Positions 45,238-55,476 of a stretch of 64,000 nt of DNA are shown here, piece by piece. Within the stretch, counting starts at the first letter, position 1. Each line of letters starts with the position of its first letter. The stretch covers positions 186,001-250,000 of the forward strand of contig JASCOE010000003.1 of NCBI GenBank assembly GCA_029959285.1, written 5' to 3'. The position numbers were made by a program, and so were the translations under genes. The DNA comes from Flavobacteriaceae bacterium PS02337 (GTDB lineage: Bacteria; Bacteroidota; Bacteroidia; Flavobacteriales; Flavobacteriaceae). Below the pieces are notes generated by a model. It was not told the origin of the DNA. It made no database searches and was given only the letters and a program-made list of their open reading frames with translations.

Positions 45238-48200
45238 ATGTTTCAAAAAAAACACCTCTTTTTTATCCTCCTTTTGTCGAGCATCGTCTCTGCACAAGAA
45301 GTCCATAAAAAAGAAACCAATTTTCAGCCAACATTAGAATCCTCAAGACCTTGGGTGTATTGGTATTGGATGAAATCGGCGTATTCTAAAGCCGGAATCA
45401 CAGCCGATTTAGAAGCTATGAAACAAGCTGGAATTGCGGGTGCTTATTTAATGACCATTAAAGGGCCAGCCAATCCGCCATTGATAGATCCGCCTGTTTT
45501 ACAGTTGACGCCTGAATTTTGGGATATGATTCATTGGGCTTTTAAAGAAGCAGATCGTTTAGGTTTGAAATTGGCTTTTCACGGAGCTGACGGATTTGCC
45601 GTTGCAGGCGGACCGTGGATTACCCCAGAAATGTCAATGCAGAAAGTAGTCTGGTCAACTACTGAAATTTCAGGTGGAAAGAAAATGGGGCTAAAATTAC
45701 CAATTCCAGAACACTATAAAGATTATTATCAAGACATTGCAACTTTTGCTATTCCGATAAAAGAATACCAAATTACCTCGCAGATGCAACTGCCAAAAGT
45801 AACGACATCAAACAATACCGATGCCTCGTTTTTGGCTGATCCTAAAAAAGACGAAAACTTTAAGTTTGCCGATGCAGGCTGGATTCAGTATGAATTTGCA
45901 CAGCCATTTACTTGTAAATCCATTGTAATTGAAACCAAAGGAAGAGATTTTCAGGCACAGCGTCTGATTGTAGAAGTGAGTGATGACGGAATCAATTTTA
46001 GATTCCACGAAAGAATGATTGCACCGCGTCACGGCTGGCAGGATATGGATTTTCCAAATACACATACTATTACGCCAGTTACAGCAAAATATTTCAGATT
46101 TGTTTATGATCCAAAGGGAACAGAACCCGGAGCCGAAGATTTAGATTTTGCGAAGTGGAAACAGAATCTGAAAGTGAGTAAAATAACCCTTTCGAATCAA
46201 TCACTGATTAATAATTTCGAAGGAAAATCAGGAGCAATTTGGCGTTTGACTCTGCAGACAACTGAAAAAGAAATACCAAATTCGGATGCATTTAAAAAAT
46301 CAGAAATCATCAATATTTCCAATTTTGTTGACGCTGATGGAAACCTGAGTTGGAAAGCTCCAAAAGGAAAATGGAAAATTATCCGAATGGGACATACTTC
46401 TACAGGACATGAAAATGCAACTGGTGGAGCAGGAAAAGGATTGGAAGTAGATAAATTTAATCCAGAATTAATCCGTTTTCAATTAGATCATTGGTTTGGA
46501 GAAGCAGTTCGTTCGGCTGGTCCAGAATTGGCTTCAAAAGTTTTAGAAATACTTCATTTTGACAGTTGGGAATGCGGAAGCCAAAACTGGTCTTCAGTTT
46601 TTCAATCTGAATTTAAAAAGAGACGTGGTTATGATCTTGTAGATTATCTTCCAGTTATGGCAGGAATTCCCGTAGAAAGTGCCGATTTTTCAGAGAAAAT
46701 TTTATACGATGTCAGAAAAACAATTGGCGATTTAGTTGCCGATAATTTCTACGGAACTGTCGCTCAAATTGCCAAAGAATATAACGTTAAGTTAAGTTCT
46801 GAAAACGTTGCGCCAACAATGATGAGTGACGCTCTGTTACATTATAAATATGTTGATTATCCGGGTGGTGAATTTTGGTTGAAAAGCCCAACACACGACA
46901 AACCTTTTGATATGGTAGATGCCATTTCGGGCGGACATATTTACGGAAAAGACATTATTCAGGCAGAATCTTTTACAGCATTGCGAATGGATTGGGATGA
47001 ACATCCCGGAAATCTAAAAACAACTGCAGATCGCAATTACGCTTTAGGAATTAACCGTTTATTCTATCACGTTTTTGTACATAATCCGTGGACGGATAGA
47101 AAACCGGGAATGACTCTAGATGATATTGGAACTTTTTTCCAAAGAGACCAAACTTGGTGGAAACCTGGGCAAGCATGGTTTGATTATTGCCAAAAAGTAC
47201 AGTTTCAATTGCAAAAAGGAAAACCTGTAGTTGATTTGGCGTTTTTTATTGGCGAAGATTTTCCTTCACGTTCTTTTGTTCCAGATCGTTTGGTACCTTT
47301 TATTCCGAATGTTTTCGGAAAAGAAAGATTAGAAAGCGAGAAAATCCGTTTAGAAAATGAAGGTCAGCCAACGGCAAAAATGCCAAAAGAGGTAACCTAT
47401 TCTAAAAACATTACGGATTTATCACAATGGATTAATTCGCTAAATGGTTATCAATATGATTCTTTCAATGCCGATGTTTTAATAAATCGTGCGAAAGTTC
47501 AGAACGGAAAAGTGACTTTTGAAGGCGGAATCGAATATGGTGCTTTATTCTTTCCAGGAAGTCATAAAATGGCGCCAAATAAGATTTTATCTTTGGCTTC
47601 CGCCGAAAAAATATTGCAGTTAATAAAAGACGGAGCAACCATTTTTGTGGATGAAAAACCAAATCTTCAGCCAGGAATTCAATCAGAAGCCGATCAAAAA
47701 AAATGGCAGAATGTAATTGATGAAATCTGGAATAACAGTAATTCATCAACATGTAAAATCGGAAAAGGAGCGGTTGTCAAATTACCCTATTTTGGAAATG
47801 ATTTTGCTTCAATTGGAATTACTCAAGATATTTATTTTCCAAATTTAAACAGAGCTGATTCAGAAACATTAGCTTGGACACATCGCAAATCGAATACTGA
47901 AGATATTTATTTCATTTCCAATCAAAAAGCAGAAAAACGCTCTTTTGAGGCGTCTTTCAGAATAGCTGGAAAAGTTCCACAATGGTACAATCCTGTAACA
48001 GATCAGACTTCCGCTTTAGCCAATTGGAAAATAGAAAACGGAAGAACAATTGTTTCCATGACTTTAGATGCCAACGAATCTGGTTTTGTGATTTTTAAAA
48101 AAGAGACGAAAGAAGTTTTAGTACAAGGAAAATTATCAGAATTTGAGAAAGTGCAGACTTTGGATGAAAATTGGAAATTACAGTTTGATTCTACTTTCAA

Positions 48201-48627
48201 AGGTCCGAAAGAAATTGTTAAAACAAAGAAACTTTTTGATTGGAGTACTTCTGAAAATGATCAGATTAAATATTATTCAGGAACTGTAATCTATAGAAAA
48301 GATTTTGTCTGGAAAGGAAAAAGCACAGATAAAATTTGGCTTGATTTGGGGGGGATTTCCAATATCGGAGAAGTGATTATTAATGATATTCACTGCGGAA
48401 CACTCTGGACATTTCCTTATAAAGCCGATATTTCGAAAGTGCTTAAAAGAGGTAAAAATGAAATTGTAATTAAAATTACAAATACCTGGACAAATAGATT
48501 AATTGGCGATCAAAAACTGCCAAAAGAAGAAAGATTAACATGGACAACAGCGCCGTTTCGTTTAGAAGGAGAACCATTGTTGAAAGCGGGATTGTTAGGG
48601 CCAGTTACAATTTTACAAGAGAAATAA
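45238..48627 (+). CDS. GH106 alpha-L-rhamnosidase, exported
   Basis: A 1129-residue protein, the usual length of GH106. Signal peptide residues 1-19 (I-V-S-A-Q). The N-terminal barrel motif is SRPWVYWYWMKSAYSKAGITADLEAMKQAGIAGAYLMTIKG, then FKEADRLGLKLAFHGADGFAVAGGPWI and LEILHFDSWECGSQNWSSVFQSEFKKRRGYD, followed by beta-sandwich domains and a C-terminal carbohydrate-binding-like domain (YSGTVIYRKDF...WLDLGGISNIGEVIINDIHCGTLW). It removes alpha-L-rhamnose linked to galacturonic acid or side-chain sugars, complementing the GH78 enzyme. Confidence 0.94.
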   Translation: MFQKKHLFFILLLSSIVSAQEVHKKETNFQPTLESSRPWVYWYWMKSAYSKAGITADLEAMKQAGIAGAYLMTIKGPANPPLIDPPVLQLTPEFWDMIHWAFKEADRLGLKLAFHGADGFAVAGGPWITPEMSMQKVVWSTTEISGGKKMGLKLPIPEHYKDYYQDIATFAIPIKEYQITSQMQLPKVTTSNNTDASFLADPKKDENFKFADAGWIQYEFAQPFTCKSIVIETKGRDFQAQRLIVEVSDDGINFRFHERMIAPRHGWQDMDFPNTHTITPVTAKYFRFVYDPKGTEPGAEDLDFAKWKQNLKVSKITLSNQSLINNFEGKSGAIWRLTLQTTEKEIPNSDAFKKSEIINISNFVDADGNLSWKAPKGKWKIIRMGHTSTGHENATGGAGKGLEVDKFNPELIRFQLDHWFGEAVRSAGPELASKVLEILHFDSWECGSQNWSSVFQSEFKKRRGYDLVDYLPVMAGIPVESADFSEKILYDVRKTIGDLVADNFYGTVAQIAKEYNVKLSSENVAPTMMSDALLHYKYVDYPGGEFWLKSPTHDKPFDMVDAISGGHIYGKDIIQAESFTALRMDWDEHPGNLKTTADRNYALGINRLFYHVFVHNPWTDRKPGMTLDDIGTFFQRDQTWWKPGQAWFDYCQKVQFQLQKGKPVVDLAFFIGEDFPSRSFVPDRLVPFIPNVFGKERLESEKIRLENEGQPTAKMPKEVTYSKNITDLSQWINSLNGYQYDSFNADVLINRAKVQNGKVTFEGGIEYGALFFPGSHKMAPNKILSLASAEKILQLIKDGATIFVDEKPNLQPGIQSEADQKKWQNVIDEIWNNSNSSTCKIGKGAVVKLPYFGNDFASIGITQDIYFPNLNRADSETLAWTHRKSNTEDIYFISNQKAEKRSFEASFRIAGKVPQWYNPVTDQTSALANWKIENGRTIVSMTLDANESGFVIFKKETKEVLVQGKLSEFEKVQTLDENWKLQFDSTFKGPKEIVKTKKLFDWSTSENDQIKYYSGTVIYRKDFVWKGKSTDKIWLDLGGISNIGEVIINDIHCGTLWTFPYKADISKVLKRGKNEIVIKITNTWTNRLIGDQKLPKEERLTWTTAPFRLEGEPLLKAGLLGPVTILQEK

Positions 48628-48690
48628 ATGTTAGCCACAGATTAAAGGATTTGCACAGATTTATTTAAAGTATAAAGTAAAAATTAATTG

Positions 48691-48808
48691 CCTCCAACTT
48701 TAGTTGGAGGTTAAGAAAGAAGACACAACAAGGCTTTAGCCAAATAATTAGTTTGGCTAAAGCCTATTGAGAATAAACATAATATGATCCTCCAGCTAAA
48801 GCTGGAGG
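48691..48808. repeat. REP-like triple hairpin (CCTCCAAC / AAGGCTTTAGCCAAA / CCTCCAGCT)
   Basis: CCTCCAACTTTAGTTGGAGG (48691-48710), then AAGGCTTTAGCCAAA/TTTGGCTAAAGCCT (48730-48765), then CCTCCAGCTAAAGCTGGAGG (48789-48808). Same family as 33880. An apparent upstream in-frame start for the next gene lies inside it. Confidence 0.9.
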
Positions 48809-48924
48809 CAATTGAAAAAGAAAATAACCATAAATTAAAAGTTTTCAAATTGAGAAAAATTCGTGAATTCGTGGCGAAAAAAAATCCTTCTAATCCTTTT
48901 AATCTGTGGCAAAAAATAAAAAAA

Positions 48925-50349
48925 ATGAAAAAATCAATTATTGCATTATTAACGATTTTAGCAAGTTTTCAAATCAATGCCAAAATTAAATTGCCAGCAT
49001 TGTTTACTGACAATATGATGTTACAGCAAAAATCCAACGCACCAATTTGGGGCTGGGCAGAAAAGAACGCTAATATTGTAGTGAAAACTTCTTGGGATTC
49101 TAAAATTTACAAAGTTAAAGCAGACAATTCTGGAAAATGGAAAACAGAATTACAAACTTCCTCTTTTGGCGGGCCGTTTACAATTGAAGTTTTGGAAGGA
49201 ACTGAAAAAGTTACAATCAAAAATATTTTGTTAGGAGAAGTTTGGCTTTGTTCTGGACAATCTAATATGGAAATGCCATTAAAAGGTTTTCAAGGTCAGC
49301 CAGTAAAAAATGGAAACGAAATTATTGTAAGATCAACCAATAAAAACATTCGTTTAATCACGATTCCGAGAGCAACGGTTTTAGAACCTTTACAAGATTT
49401 TGAAGGAAAATGGGAAGAAGCTTCTCCAAAATCAACATCCAATTTTAGTGCAACGGCTTGGTATTTTGGATCGATTTTACAGGAAGTTTTAAATGTTCCG
49501 GTTGGGTTGATTCATGTTTCGTACGGAGGTTCGAGCATGGAAGCGTGGATGAATCAGGAAATGCTGAAAGATTTTGCAAGCGCTAAAATTCCAACTATGA
49601 AAGAAGAATTGGCAAAAGATCCAAATCGTGTTCCAACGACTTTGTTTAATGGAATGCTTTCGCCTGTAGTTGGTTACGGAATCAAAGGATGTATCTGGTA
49701 TCAGGGAGAATCAAATTACGAAAGAGCTTCTGAATATACCGCTTTAATGAAAAAAATGGTAAGCAGTTGGAGAACATTATGGAATCAAGGCGATTTCCCA
49801 TTTTATTTCGCTCAGATTGCGCCATTTAATTATGCTTCATTTCATCCAAAAGATTATCAGGAAAAATACAATTCGGCTTATTTGAGAGAAGCACAGTTTA
49901 AGGCTTCGAAGGAAATTCCGAACTCTGCAATGGCAGTTTTAATGGACGTTGGAGAAGAAAATAACATTCATCCAATGGACAAGGAAAAGGGCGGAAATCG
50001 TTTAGCTTTTCATGCTTTAGCAAGAACTTACGGAATTGAAGGTTTTGAATTTGAAAGTCCGAAATATAAATCAATGGAAATAAAAGATGGAGCTGCAACA
50101 GTTTCTTTTGATGATGTTAATAACGGAATTACATCTTATGACAAAGAAGTTTTAGGTTTTGAAATAGCGGGAGCAGACAAAGTTTTTTATCCAGCAAAAA
50201 CTGTGGTAAGAAGAAAATCAGTGGTTTTGACTTCGGATAAAGTAAAAAATCCAGTTGCAGTAAGATATTTATGGAAGGATTTCGCTAAAGCGGAATTGTT
50301 TAGCGCAGGGGGTTTGCCGGTTTCTTCTTTTAGAACCGATGAGTGGTAA
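48925..50349 (+). CDS. SGNH-type carbohydrate acetylesterase (sialate-O-acetylesterase family)
   Basis: The ATG at 48925 gives a proper signal peptide (MKKSIIALLTILASFQINA). The in-frame ATG at 48784 lies in a repeat, so it is rejected. The 474-residue enzyme has a beta domain (LPALFTDNMMLQQ...PIWGWA), then EVWLCSGQSNMEMPL with Ser113, the YGGSSMEAWM and CIWYQGESNYER blocks, and late NNIHPMDKEKGGNRLA providing the Asp/His region. This is the acetylesterase family acting on acetylated sugars. In this operon it probably deacetylates rhamnogalacturonan. Confidence 0.9.
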   Translation: MKKSIIALLTILASFQINAKIKLPALFTDNMMLQQKSNAPIWGWAEKNANIVVKTSWDSKIYKVKADNSGKWKTELQTSSFGGPFTIEVLEGTEKVTIKNILLGEVWLCSGQSNMEMPLKGFQGQPVKNGNEIIVRSTNKNIRLITIPRATVLEPLQDFEGKWEEASPKSTSNFSATAWYFGSILQEVLNVPVGLIHVSYGGSSMEAWMNQEMLKDFASAKIPTMKEELAKDPNRVPTTLFNGMLSPVVGYGIKGCIWYQGESNYERASEYTALMKKMVSSWRTLWNQGDFPFYFAQIAPFNYASFHPKDYQEKYNSAYLREAQFKASKEIPNSAMAVLMDVGEENNIHPMDKEKGGNRLAFHALARTYGIEGFEFESPKYKSMEIKDGAATVSFDDVNNGITSYDKEVLGFEIAGADKVFYPAKTVVRRKSVVLTSDKVKNPVAVRYLWKDFAKAELFSAGGLPVSSFRTDEW

Positions 50350-50379
50350 TTTATAATTGTTAATTGTGAATTGACACGC

Positions 50380-50490
50380 AGTTTGTCATTCTGAGGAACG
50401 AAGAATCTTCGTTTACAGCATCGACAAAGATTGAAGACTTGGATTGAGGAGTTACTTGCGAAGATTCTTCGTTCCTCAGAATGACAAACT
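50380..50490. repeat. Perfect 32-nt inverted repeat (GTCATTCTGAGGAACGAAGAATC family)
   Basis: Arms at 50380-50411 and 50459-50490 are exact reverse complements over 32 nt. It ends 18 nt before the TTG start of the next gene. A degenerate relative is at 57694. Confidence 0.95.
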
Positions 50491-50508
50491 ATACTAAAAA
50501 AGAATAAA

Positions 50509-52836
50509 TTGAAATACATAAAATACATATTTCTCTTCATAACGTTTTGCCTTAAAGCGCAAATTCCTGTGCTTGATAATTACAATCAAGTTTGGACGAC
50601 ACAGAGTCAGAATTCATCAGAATCTATGCCTTTGGGAGGCGGTGATATTGGTATGAATGTTTGGGTAGAGAAAGGCGATTTGTATTTTTATTTTTCACGA
50701 AGCGAAACTTTCGATGAACATAATACTTTATTAAAATTAGGAAGAGTAAAAGTGACTTTAAGTCCGAATCCGTTTGAAGGAAAAGACGGTTTTCATCAAG
50801 AATTAAAACTGAAAGATGGTTATGTTTTAGTTGGACAAAATAATACTAAAATCAAACTGTGGGTAGATGTTTTTAAACCAATCATTCATGTTGATTTAGA
50901 AAGTAAAACTTCGTTTAAAATGACAGCTTCTTATGAAAGTTGGCGTTATCAAAATCATCATTCAAAAGGAAAAGAAAATAATGCCAATTCTTATAAATGG
51001 GCGCCTCAGGGAGATCTTATTATTTTTAAAGATTCGATTGCTTTTGAAAATAACGGAGTTAAATTTTATCACAGAAATCGTGAACAAACCGTTTTTGACG
51101 TAGCGGTAAAACAGCAGAAAATGGAATCGGTAAAAGATCAAATGCTGAATCCAATTGCTAATTTAACTTTTGGAGGATTTATGAAAGGCGATAACTTAAA
51201 ACCAGACGGAACGTATCTTGGAAAATATCAGGACACCGATTTTAAAGGTTTTAATTTGACAAGCGTAAAACCATCCAAAAAACATTCATTAGAAGTTTAT
51301 TTGAACACCAATCAATCTGATTTTTCAACTTGGAATAACGGATTAAAAGGTTTGATTTCATCCAATAAAAATAATTCAAAACAATCAGAAAAAAACACTC
51401 AAAAATGGTGGAATAATTTCTGGAACCGCAGTTTTATTTTTACACAAAAAAATCAATCGATTGAGAAAGATTCTGTGTATCAAATCGGGCAGAATTATCA
51501 GTTGTTCCGATATATGCTCGGATGCAATGCGTATGGAAAATATCCAACGAAATTCAACGGCGGACTTTTTACGGTTGATCCTGTTTACACGAATAAAGAC
51601 CTGAATTTTACGCCAGATTTCAGAAATTGGGGCGGAGGAACTATGACGGCTCAAAATCAGCGATTGGTTTATTTTCCGATGGTAAAAAGTGGGGATTTTG
51701 ATATGATGAAATCGCAATTGAGTTTTTATCTTGATTTGCAAAAAAATGCTGAATTACGTAGTAAAGTCTATTGGAAACACGGCGGAGCATCATTCACAGA
51801 ACAATTAGAAAATTTCGGCTTGCCAAATCCAGCAGAATATGAATGGAAACGTCCTGTAGATTATGATCCAGGAATGGAATATAATGCTTGGTTAGAATAT
51901 GAATGGGACACGGTTTTTGAATTCTGCCAAATGATGCTTCAGCAAAAGGAATATGCTGGAGAAGATATTCAGAAATACAATCAATTTATTATAAGCTGTC
52001 TTCGTTTTTTTGATGAACATTATCAATATCTGGCGAAACAAAGAGGAAGAAAAGCATTAGATGGAAACGGAAAATTAGTTTTATTTCCAGGTTCTGGCGC
52101 TGAAACTTATAAAATGGCGAATAATTCTAATAGTACAATTTCGGCTTTGCAAGTGATTACAGAAAACCTTTTAAACCTTTCTGGAAATCAATTGTCAAAA
52201 GAAGATTCAGAATATTTAAAAGCATTTCAAACCAGAATTCCGCCTTTGAATTTTGGACAAATTGAAAATCATAAAGTTTTAGTTCCTGCAAAATCTTGGG
52301 AAAGAGTCAATAATTCTGAAGTTCCGCAATTATATCCTGTTTATCCGTGGGGAATTTATGGAGTTGGAAAACCAGATTTAGAAACGGCTTTAAATACATG
52401 GAAATATGATTCGGATGCTATAAAATTTAGAAGTCATATTGGCTGGAAACAAGATAATATTTTTTCGGCTCGTTTGGGATTAACAGAAGAAGCGATGAAA
52501 TACAATACAATGAAAATGGCGAATTCAGAGAGACGTTTTCCTGCGTTTTGGGGACCAGGATTTGATTGGGTTCCAGATCATAATTGGGGCGGATCGGGAA
52601 TGATTGGAATGCAGGAAATGCTTTTGCAGGAAACTGATGATAAAATCTATCTTTTTCCAGCTTGGCCAAAAGAGTGGAATGTTCATTTTAAATTACATGC
52701 CAAACAAAATACTACGATTGAAGCCGAACTCTTAAACGGAGAATTAAAGGTTTTGAAAGTAATTCCAGAAGAAAGAAAAAAAGACATTATAAATCTGCTA
52801 GGAAAATCTGAAGCAGAAAAAACGAAATTAAACTAA
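50509..52836 (+). CDS. DUF5703-type exported protein, putative (alpha/alpha)6 glycoside hydrolase
   Basis: Starts with TTG (no ATG until far inside), giving a clean signal peptide (residues 1-17, C-L-K-A-Q). The 775-residue protein has an N-terminal beta domain beginning YNQVWTTQSQNSSESMPLGGGDIGMNVWVEKGDLYFYFSRSETFDE, then an alpha-rich middle (SQLSFYLDLQKNAELRSKVYWKHGGASFTEQ, YNAWLEYEWDTVFEFCQMML, FPGSGAETYK) and a beta tail (IYLFPAWPKEWNVHFKLHAKQNTTIEAELLNGEL) much like GH95-type fucosidases. The N terminus matches DUF5703. Substrate unknown; an L-fucosidase or galactosidase role is a guess from fold. Confidence 0.8.
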   Translation: MKYIKYIFLFITFCLKAQIPVLDNYNQVWTTQSQNSSESMPLGGGDIGMNVWVEKGDLYFYFSRSETFDEHNTLLKLGRVKVTLSPNPFEGKDGFHQELKLKDGYVLVGQNNTKIKLWVDVFKPIIHVDLESKTSFKMTASYESWRYQNHHSKGKENNANSYKWAPQGDLIIFKDSIAFENNGVKFYHRNREQTVFDVAVKQQKMESVKDQMLNPIANLTFGGFMKGDNLKPDGTYLGKYQDTDFKGFNLTSVKPSKKHSLEVYLNTNQSDFSTWNNGLKGLISSNKNNSKQSEKNTQKWWNNFWNRSFIFTQKNQSIEKDSVYQIGQNYQLFRYMLGCNAYGKYPTKFNGGLFTVDPVYTNKDLNFTPDFRNWGGGTMTAQNQRLVYFPMVKSGDFDMMKSQLSFYLDLQKNAELRSKVYWKHGGASFTEQLENFGLPNPAEYEWKRPVDYDPGMEYNAWLEYEWDTVFEFCQMMLQQKEYAGEDIQKYNQFIISCLRFFDEHYQYLAKQRGRKALDGNGKLVLFPGSGAETYKMANNSNSTISALQVITENLLNLSGNQLSKEDSEYLKAFQTRIPPLNFGQIENHKVLVPAKSWERVNNSEVPQLYPVYPWGIYGVGKPDLETALNTWKYDSDAIKFRSHIGWKQDNIFSARLGLTEEAMKYNTMKMANSERRFPAFWGPGFDWVPDHNWGGSGMIGMQEMLLQETDDKIYLFPAWPKEWNVHFKLHAKQNTTIEAELLNGELKVLKVIPEERKKDIINLLGKSEAEKTKLN

Positions 52837-52853
52837 CTATTACCACAAAAAAA

Positions 52854-55313
52854 ATGATTAAGAAATTACTAAGTGCAACAGTTTTGTCAATGTTTTTGGC
52901 AACAAACGGACAAGCACAATCAGTTCAAAATACTGATAAACAAATTGTAAAGGTTGACTTTGATTTTTTTCAAAGAAGACTAGAAGAAGTCCACGATCCG
53001 AGTTATGATTCGTGGGTAATTAATGAAGGAAAAGAAGCCGAAAAATCATTTAATAATGTGTCATTTAAAATAAAAGGAAACTTTACTTCAAAATGGTATA
53101 AGGTTGGAATGAGCGCTCCACATTATAACAAATTAGGAAGCGACGGTTTAGTTACAGCCGAAAATTTAGAATTGAAAATCAGCGGATTGAAAGTGGGAAA
53201 ACATACACTTTTGACTTTTCACAACGCTTTTGATGTTATTACAGGAAAAACATTTTCTCCGATAAAAATCTTCGTAAACGGAAAACTTCAAGAAACCGTA
53301 AATGCGAGTCAGAGAGCAAATGCTAAAGTTGATGCTTCGATGGCGTATATTACTTTTAATGCTGAAAAAGGAAAAGATGTAATTGTAGGTTTTGAAATTG
53401 ATCCGACCTCAAACCCTGATATTGTAAAACAGATTGTGATTAATGGTTTCGAAATTGATACACCAAATTTGATGAATCAGGCCAGAACTCCAGAACCAAA
53501 AAATAGAGATGAACACGTTGAAGTGGGTAAAACTTTAATCTTAAAATGGGACGCTGTAAAAAATGTAGCCTCTCATAAATTATATTTTGGTGAAGATAAA
53601 AATGCTGTTGAAAATGCCACAGAATCTTCAAAAGAATTTAAAGGAAAATTAACCGATAAATCTTTTACAGTTTCTGATTTATATAGTGGAACAACTTATT
53701 ACTGGAGAGTAGATGAAGTGGATAATAATGGCGAAGTGACATTAGGAAATGTTTGGTCGTTTAAACCGGCGCAATTGGCGTTTCCGGGTGCAGAAGGTTA
53801 CGGAAGATATGCAGTTGGAGGACGTGGCGGAAAAGTAATTGAAGTAACGAATTTAAATGACGACGGACCAGGAAGTTTACGTGACGCGATTAATCAGGAA
53901 ATAGGGCCAAGAACGATTGTTTTTAATGTTTCAGGAAATATAAAACTGGCTTCGAGATTAGTAGCAAATCAGCCTTATATTACAATTGCGGGACAAACTG
54001 CTCCAGGCGAAGGAATTACGATAAGTAGAGCGCCAATTGGATTGACAGGAAATGATGGTGTAATTCGATTTTTAAAAGTAAGAATTGGAGGCGGAACGAC
54101 TTTTGACGGAATGGGATTAACTGGTGCAGACTACAGTATTATCGATCATTGCTCGATTAGCTGGACAATTGATGAATCTTTTAGTTCGCGTGGAGCGCAT
54201 CATATTACGTTACAACGAACTTTAATTTCTGAGGCACTAAATGTTGCGGGACATGACAAATATGAAGCAGGAAAAATGCATGGTTATGCTGCTACAATTG
54301 GTGGGGATATAGGTAGTTTTCATCATAACTTATTGTCTCACAATTACGGAAGAAACTGGAGTATTGGTGGTGGTTTAAGCGGTGACGGATTTTACACAGG
54401 AAGACTGGATATTACAAATAACGTAGTTTACAACTGGGGAAAAAGAACAACAGACGGAGGGGCAAACGAGGTAAATTTTGTCAATAATTATTATAAACCA
54501 GGAGCTTCAACTGGAATTTTTGTAGCGTTAAATGCACAGCATGAAGGCGTTGGAAAAGGAATGCAACGTTATTATTTTGATGGAAATGTTATGCCCGGTT
54601 ATTTTGATGAAAAATCTCAAGATAAAGGAAGAAAATCTACAGTAACAAACAAAGAAAAAGTAGAATATGAAACATTCGTTGATAAGCCATTTTTTCCTTC
54701 TTACGTAAATACGCAATCAGCGAAAGCGGCTTATAAAAATGTACTTTCAGATGTTGGAGCAAATCAGCCATTTTTTGACAAACACGATAACCGAATCATT
54801 GATGAAACTCTAAAAGGAACTTTCACTTATAAAGGAAGTAAAAGTGGTTTAGGCGGAATGATCGATAACGAACAAGATGCAGGCGGATGGCCAAATTTTG
54901 CTTCAGAAACTCGTGCTGCAGATTGGGATACAGATCATGACGGATTGCCAAACTGGTGGGAAAAAGCGTTTGGTTTAAATGAAAATTCAAAAGCAGGAGA
55001 TTTCTCAGATGCAAATTCAGATACTGATAAAGACGGATTTACACAATTAGATAATTATTTAGATTGGTTGGCTCAGCCTCATTATTTTATCAATTTAAAA
55101 GATAAAAAAGCTTTGAATGCAGCAGATTATTTCAAAGGTTTTGAAAACAAGCCAGTTTACACTTTTTCGGATGTTAAAAACGGAAAAGTAAGCTTAAAAG
55201 GGAAAGAAATTCAGTTTACGGATTCAGATAGAGGTTTCGCTTCTTTCGTAGTAACGGTAAAAGATGCAGACGGAGATTCAATGAGCAGAACCATTAATTT
55301 CTTTATTAAATAA
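52854..55313 (+). CDS. Pectate lyase, PL1 (subfamily 2 type) with FN3-like and EF-type tail
   Basis: An 819-residue protein with a signal peptide (residues 1-21). It holds an N-terminal beta domain (to about 210), an FN3-like domain (about 215-305: LILKWDAVKNVASHKLYFGED...YYWRVDEVDNNGEVTLGNVWSF), then the PL1 beta-helix from FPGAEGYGRYAVGGRGG with NDDGPGSLRDAI and DHCSISWTIDESFS. It ends in a Ca-binding-like DTDHDGLPNWWEKAFGL segment and a repeat D-x-D-x-D-G. It cuts de-esterified galacturonan by beta-elimination, probably at the cell surface. The CE8 methylesterase downstream would prepare its substrate. Confidence 0.92.
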   Translation: MIKKLLSATVLSMFLATNGQAQSVQNTDKQIVKVDFDFFQRRLEEVHDPSYDSWVINEGKEAEKSFNNVSFKIKGNFTSKWYKVGMSAPHYNKLGSDGLVTAENLELKISGLKVGKHTLLTFHNAFDVITGKTFSPIKIFVNGKLQETVNASQRANAKVDASMAYITFNAEKGKDVIVGFEIDPTSNPDIVKQIVINGFEIDTPNLMNQARTPEPKNRDEHVEVGKTLILKWDAVKNVASHKLYFGEDKNAVENATESSKEFKGKLTDKSFTVSDLYSGTTYYWRVDEVDNNGEVTLGNVWSFKPAQLAFPGAEGYGRYAVGGRGGKVIEVTNLNDDGPGSLRDAINQEIGPRTIVFNVSGNIKLASRLVANQPYITIAGQTAPGEGITISRAPIGLTGNDGVIRFLKVRIGGGTTFDGMGLTGADYSIIDHCSISWTIDESFSSRGAHHITLQRTLISEALNVAGHDKYEAGKMHGYAATIGGDIGSFHHNLLSHNYGRNWSIGGGLSGDGFYTGRLDITNNVVYNWGKRTTDGGANEVNFVNNYYKPGASTGIFVALNAQHEGVGKGMQRYYFDGNVMPGYFDEKSQDKGRKSTVTNKEKVEYETFVDKPFFPSYVNTQSAKAAYKNVLSDVGANQPFFDKHDNRIIDETLKGTFTYKGSKSGLGGMIDNEQDAGGWPNFASETRAADWDTDHDGLPNWWEKAFGLNENSKAGDFSDANSDTDKDGFTQLDNYLDWLAQPHYFINLKDKKALNAADYFKGFENKPVYTFSDVKNGKVSLKGKEIQFTDSDRGFASFVVTVKDADGDSMSRTINFFIK

Positions 55314-55321
55314 AAAAAAGG

Positions 55322-55423
55322 TTTCACGCAGATTTTGGCTGATTTAGGCAGATCTGCGCAGATTTTTTTAAAGAATAAAACCAAAAAATAGAATCTGCTA
55401 AAATCTGCTGAATCTGCGTGAAA
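55322..55423. repeat. Intergenic palindromic repeat (AATCTGC/TTTCACGCAGATT family)
   Basis: A TTTCACGCAGATTTTGGCTG arm at about 55322-55364 and an AATCTGC arm at about 55392-55423 pair with several mismatches. Same family as 18739. Confidence 0.8.
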
Positions 55424-55476
55424 AAAATCAGATTAAGAGATTATAATAGATTAAAAAGAAAAAAATAAATCAGCGC

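Noticed and set aside
48784-48924. Upstream start of the acetylesterase
   Set aside because: It falls in a REP-like hairpin and would bury the signal peptide 47 residues inside.
50187-50540. Minus-strand frame of 117 residues
   Set aside because: It reads through the 32-nt inverted repeat and the end of the acetylesterase gene; no domain and no promoter.
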